Source: an uncultured bacterium (GTDB lineage Bacteria; Desulfobacterota; GWC2-55-46). Taken from it: DNA of 64,000 nt. Each line of letters starts with the position of its first letter. The stretch's first letter is position 1. This document shows positions 61,127-64,000 of the stretch, one piece after another. The position numbers and the translations under genes are program-made. A model generated the notes under the pieces. It did no database searches and was not told where the DNA came from. It saw only the letters and a program-made list of their open reading frames with translations. The stretch lies in the NCBI GenBank assembly GCA_905339405.1, contig CAJPGC010000030.1, positions 62,001-126,000 of the forward strand, written 5' to 3'.

Positions 61127-61878
61127 CTTATCTTCCATCCCTTGAGCTCCTCTATGGAGGAGTGATTTGTCATGTCAAGGTGAATGGGGGTGATGGAGAT
61201 GTATCCGTCCTGGACGGCCCTGAAATCGGCGTCTTTGCCCCCTTCCCACCTTTCCAGGTCTCCGCCTATCCAGTAATACTTCCTGCCCCTCGGGTCGAGC
61301 TTCTCGACCACTGCGTCCGCGAAAAAACGCTTTCCCTGGGTCGTGACCCTGTAGCCTTTTATGTTCTTCACCGCCGGGACGTTGACGTTCAAGAGCGTGT
61401 CCCTGGGAACGCCCTTTTTGAGGACGTACCTCGCAAGCCTTGCGGCGAAGGCGGCCGCCTGCCTGAAGTCAAAGTCGCTTCTGGCCGCCAGAGAGACCGC
61501 TATTGACGGTATGCCCAGGAGAGTTCCTTCCATGGCGGCCGAGACGGTCCCGGAATAGGAGACGTCCTCGCCCATGTTGCCTCCCTTGTTTATGCCCGAG
61601 ACGACTATGTCCGGCCTCACGGGTATTACCCCGTGGATGGCCAGCGTCACGCAGTCGGTCGGGGTGCCGTCGACCGCGTACATCTTCGGCCCTGCCTCGT
61701 CGACCCTCAAGGGCCTGTGGAGGGTGAGCGAATGGCTCGCGGCGCTCTTCTCCCTGTCGGGGGCGACGACGTAGACGGTGCCGACCCTCCTGAGGGCGGA
61801 GGCGAGCTTTAATATACCCTCCGAGCGGATTCCGTCGTCGTTGGATACGAGTATGGTCTTTTTAGCGTTGTCAGGCAT
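61123..61878 (-). CDS. surE: 5'/3'-nucleotidase (survival protein SurE)
   Basis: 251 residues, the usual length. Metal-dependent nucleotidase/exopolyphosphatase: [15 protein letters not shown] (DD metal site), [54 protein letters not shown] 61878 gives the standard N-terminus; ATG 61893 or 61941 would add residues not typical of the family. A TATATT-like -10 lies just upstream on the minus strand. First gene of the surE-pcm-LOG-nlpD-rpoS-apt block. Confidence 0.95.
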   Translation of the reverse strand: MPDNAKKTILVSNDDGIRSEGILKLASALRRVGTVYVVAPDREKSAASHSLTLHRPLRVDEAGPKMYAVDGTPTDCVTLAIHGVIPVRPDIVVSGINKGGNMGEDVSYSGTVSAAMEGTLLGIPSIAVSLAARSDFDFRQAAAFAARLARYVLKKGVPRDTLLNVNVPAVKNIKGYRVTTQGKRFFADAVVEKLDPRGRKYYWIGGDLERWEGGKDADFRAVQDGYISITPIHLDMTNHSSIEELKGWKIR

Positions 61879-61994
61879 AAGTTTTAAGGTCATGCAAATA
61901 TAATAAAATCCATACGGAAATACAATATGTTTAAACCTCATGGGCTGGCCTCATAGCCCTTTTTTCAGGAAGACAGAGCGGAAAACCCAAACTG

Positions 61995-62003
61995 TGCTAT
62001 AAT
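61995..62003 (+). promoter_or_regulatory. Extended -10 promoter for glgB
   Basis: TGC-TATAAT at 61995-62003 is an extended -10 element with a perfect hexamer; the -35 region 17 bp upstream is poor, as expected for extended -10 promoters. It lies 35 bp before the glgB start, in the 160-bp divergent gap with surE. GAGGGGG at about 62022 is the probable ribosome binding site. Confidence 0.7.
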
Positions 62004-62038
62004 TTACCCTCAAAAATTACGAGGGGGCTGTCCCGAAG

Positions 62039-63976
62039 ATGAACGGAGTCAAATCTGCCGGAGAGGCGCTCGTCGTCCACGACGCGAGCCATATCAGCGA
62101 CCACGACATATATTTTTTCAAGGAAGGCAACCACTTCTCCCTCTACAACAAGCTCGGCGCGCACATAACCGAAAAAAACGGCGTCAGGGGCGTGCACTTC
62201 GCGGTCTGGGCGCCGAACGCCGAGCGCGTCTCAGTCATAGGCGACTTCAACGGCTGGAACACGGAAACACACGTCCTCAAGGTGCGCGACGACTGGTCCG
62301 GCATATGGGAAGGCTTCATCCCGGCGCTGGACACCGGGACCCTGTACAAGTACCACATAAAATCGAGGTATTACGGCTACAGCGTCCAGAAGGGCGACCC
62401 GTTCGCCTTCCACTGGGAATGCCCGCCTAAAACGGCGTCCGTCGTCTGGGACCTCTCGTACAAATGGGGAGACGGCGAATGGATGAAAAAAAGGAAAGCG
62501 CATAACGGGCTCGACAAGCCCATCTCGATATACGAAGTCCACCTCGGCTCGTGGAAAAAGGTGCCGGAAGAGGGCAACAGGTCTTTGAGCTACCGCGAGA
62601 TGGCCCCGCAGCTCGCGGAGTACGTAAAAGAGATGGGGTTCACGCACGTCGAGTTCCTTCCCATAATGGAACACCCGTTCTACGGCTCGTGGGGCTACCA
62701 GACGCTCGGGTACTTCGCGCCGACGTGCAGGTACGGCACTCCGCAGGATTTCATGTACCTCATCGACTACCTCCACCAGAACGACATAGGCGTCATCCTC
62801 GACTGGGTGCCCTCTCACTTCCCCGGCGACGAGTACGGCCTCTCTTATTTCGACGGCACGCACCTTTTCGAGCACTCGGACATGAGAAAGGGCTTCCACC
62901 CGGACTGGGGCAGCTACATTTTCAACTACGGCAGGCACGAGGTCAGGGCCTTCCTCATAAGCTCGGCCATGTTCTGGTTCGACAAGTACCACATCGACGG
63001 CATGAGGGTCGACGCCGTGGCCTCGATGCTCTACCTGGACTACTCGAGGAAAGAAGGCGAATGGCTCCCGAACGAGCACGGCGGCAGGGAGAACATAGAG
63101 GCCATCGGGCTCCTCAAGAGCCTCAACGAAGCCATATACCGCGAGTTCCCGGACGTGCAGACCTTCGCCGAGGAGTCCACAGCGTGGCCGATGGTCTCCA
63201 AGCCGACATGGCTCGGAGGGCTCGGCTTCGGCATGAAATGGAACATGGGCTGGATGCACGACACGCTCAAATACTTCTCGAAAGACTCAGTCTACAGGAA
63301 GTACTACCACAACCAGCTGACATTCAGCATCTGGTACGCCTTCACCGAAAACTTCATATTGCCGCTCTCGCACGACGAGGTCGTGCACGGCAAGGGCTCT
63401 CTCATCGGCAAGATGCCCGGTGACGAATGGCAGAGACACGCCAATTTGCGCCTGCTCTTCGGGTACATGTACGGGCACCCAGGCAAGAAGCTCCTGTTCA
63501 TGGGCCTCGAGTTCGGGCAGGTACGCGAATGGACGCACGACTACAGTCTGGAGTGGCACGTCCTCCAGTACCCATACCATGCTGGAGCCAAGGCTTGGGT
63601 CAGGGACTTGAACCGCCTGTACAAGAACGAAAAAGCCCTCCACGAGCTCGATTTCTCGCCCGAGGGCTATGAATGGGTAGACTTCCACGACTGGGAGAAC
63701 AGCGTGGTGAGCTTCATAAGGAAGTCCCATACCACGAACGAGAAGATACTCGTGGTCTTGAACCTCACGCCGGTGTACAGGCCGGAGTACAGGGTCGGCG
63801 TGCCTGAAGGCGGCTGGTGGCAGGAGGTATTGAACAGCGATTCAGAGATGTACGGGGGGAGCGGAAAGGGCAACCTCGGGGGGATACATTCAGAGGAGAT
63901 AGCCGCTCACAAGCGGCACGACTCGATAAACATGACCCTGCCGCCTCTGGCGGCGGTCTTTTTCAAGAAGGGATAG
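62039..63976 (+). CDS. glgB: 1,4-alpha-glucan branching enzyme
   Basis: 645 residues. GH13 branching enzyme introducing alpha-1,6 branches in glycogen. Order: N-terminal CBM48 (about 38-130, FAVWAPNAERVSVIGDFNGWN), catalytic barrel with EVHLGSW, LPIMEHPFYGSWGYQ, DWVPSHF, nucleophile Asp in GMRVDAVASMLY, acid/base Glu in TFAEESTAW, and LSHDEVVHGKGS; then a C-terminal beta domain. Lacks the extra N-terminal N1 domain of E. coli GlgB, as in many group 2 enzymes. Unconnected to the polysaccharide locus by position. Confidence 0.96.
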   Translation: MNGVKSAGEALVVHDASHISDHDIYFFKEGNHFSLYNKLGAHITEKNGVRGVHFAVWAPNAERVSVIGDFNGWNTETHVLKVRDDWSGIWEGFIPALDTGTLYKYHIKSRYYGYSVQKGDPFAFHWECPPKTASVVWDLSYKWGDGEWMKKRKAHNGLDKPISIYEVHLGSWKKVPEEGNRSLSYREMAPQLAEYVKEMGFTHVEFLPIMEHPFYGSWGYQTLGYFAPTCRYGTPQDFMYLIDYLHQNDIGVILDWVPSHFPGDEYGLSYFDGTHLFEHSDMRKGFHPDWGSYIFNYGRHEVRAFLISSAMFWFDKYHIDGMRVDAVASMLYLDYSRKEGEWLPNEHGGRENIEAIGLLKSLNEAIYREFPDVQTFAEESTAWPMVSKPTWLGGLGFGMKWNMGWMHDTLKYFSKDSVYRKYYHNQLTFSIWYAFTENFILPLSHDEVVHGKGSLIGKMPGDEWQRHANLRLLFGYMYGHPGKKLLFMGLEFGQVREWTHDYSLEWHVLQYPYHAGAKAWVRDLNRLYKNEKALHELDFSPEGYEWVDFHDWENSVVSFIRKSHTTNEKILVVLNLTPVYRPEYRVGVPEGGWWQEVLNSDSEMYGGSGKGNLGGIHSEEIAAHKRHDSINMTLPPLAAVFFKKG

Positions 63977-64000
63977 AGATCTACCCATCTCCCCTGCCCC

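Noticed and set aside
61942..61965. GGGCT...AGCCC plus T-run on the plus strand between surE and glgB
   Set aside because: Stem of only 5 bp with a long loop and no plus-strand gene upstream to end; probably chance.

Overview
The window is GC-rich bacterial chromosome, with frequent AGG (Arg) and ATA (Ile) codons. Gene content suggests a Gram-negative deltaproteobacterium (Desulfobacterota or Desulfuromonadota type) or a close neighbour such as Nitrospirota. The clues are a surE-pcm-nlpD-rpoS block, GspE/GspF/GspN, lipoproteins, an outer-membrane beta-barrel and an exosortase (PEP-CTERM) system. The exact phylum cannot be fixed by reading alone. No tRNA, rRNA, CRISPR array or insertion sequence was seen, and no gene-free stretch exceeds 300 bases.

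Layout. (1) 1-2615: the end of a GspE/PilB ATPase and GspF. (2) 2848-8592: a PilZ-like protein, then an export module (Wza-like protein, outer-membrane barrel, Wzz-like chain-length protein, MinD-like ATPase, BY-type tyrosine kinase with a J-like N-terminus). (3) 8811-9461: an RfaH/NusG-like antiterminator followed by two tandem ops-like sites. (4) 9462-36202: about 23 co-directional, often overlapping genes for a complex polysaccharide: initiating sugar transferase, sugar-nucleotide enzymes, deacetylase, FemAB/GNAT protein, O-antigen-ligase-like protein, glycosyltransferases, amidotransferase, secreted beta-helix protein, pyruvyl transferase, flippase, Fe-S and radical SAM proteins, and three C-methyltransferase-like proteins. 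(5) 36191-50913: VanZ-LamG protein, exosortase, FN3/PKD surface protein under a probable c-di-GMP-I riboswitch, PrsK/PrsR two-component pair, a UDP-sugar dehydrogenase, a second degenerate PrsR-like regulator, a PEP-CTERM protein and two TPR proteins. (6) 50910-63976: GspN, a hairpin-rich intergenic repeat, a GNAT/acyl-CoA synthetase fusion, an RlmI-like methyltransferase, an ion transporter, apt, the stationary-phase block rpoS-nlpD-LOG-pcm-surE, and glgB.

How it works together (inference). Regions 2 to 5 look like one exosortase-linked exopolysaccharide locus. A repeat unit is started by the 9462 transferase, built by at least five glycosyltransferases, flipped by the Wzx-like protein, and polymerised and exported through the Wzz/BY-kinase/Wza set. 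PEP-CTERM cargo is processed by the exosortase. Control seems layered: antitermination through the NusG paralogue and ops-like sites, PrsK-PrsR sigma-54 activation, and c-di-GMP through the PilZ-like protein, a degenerate GGDEF domain and a riboswitch.

The observations most worth checking are the ops-like pair beside its own RfaH-like gene, the c-di-GMP-I-like riboswitch with a visible competing terminator, the J-domain/tyrosine-kinase fusion, the GGDEF-like/sugar-transferase fusion, and the PrsR paralogue that has lost GAFTGA.
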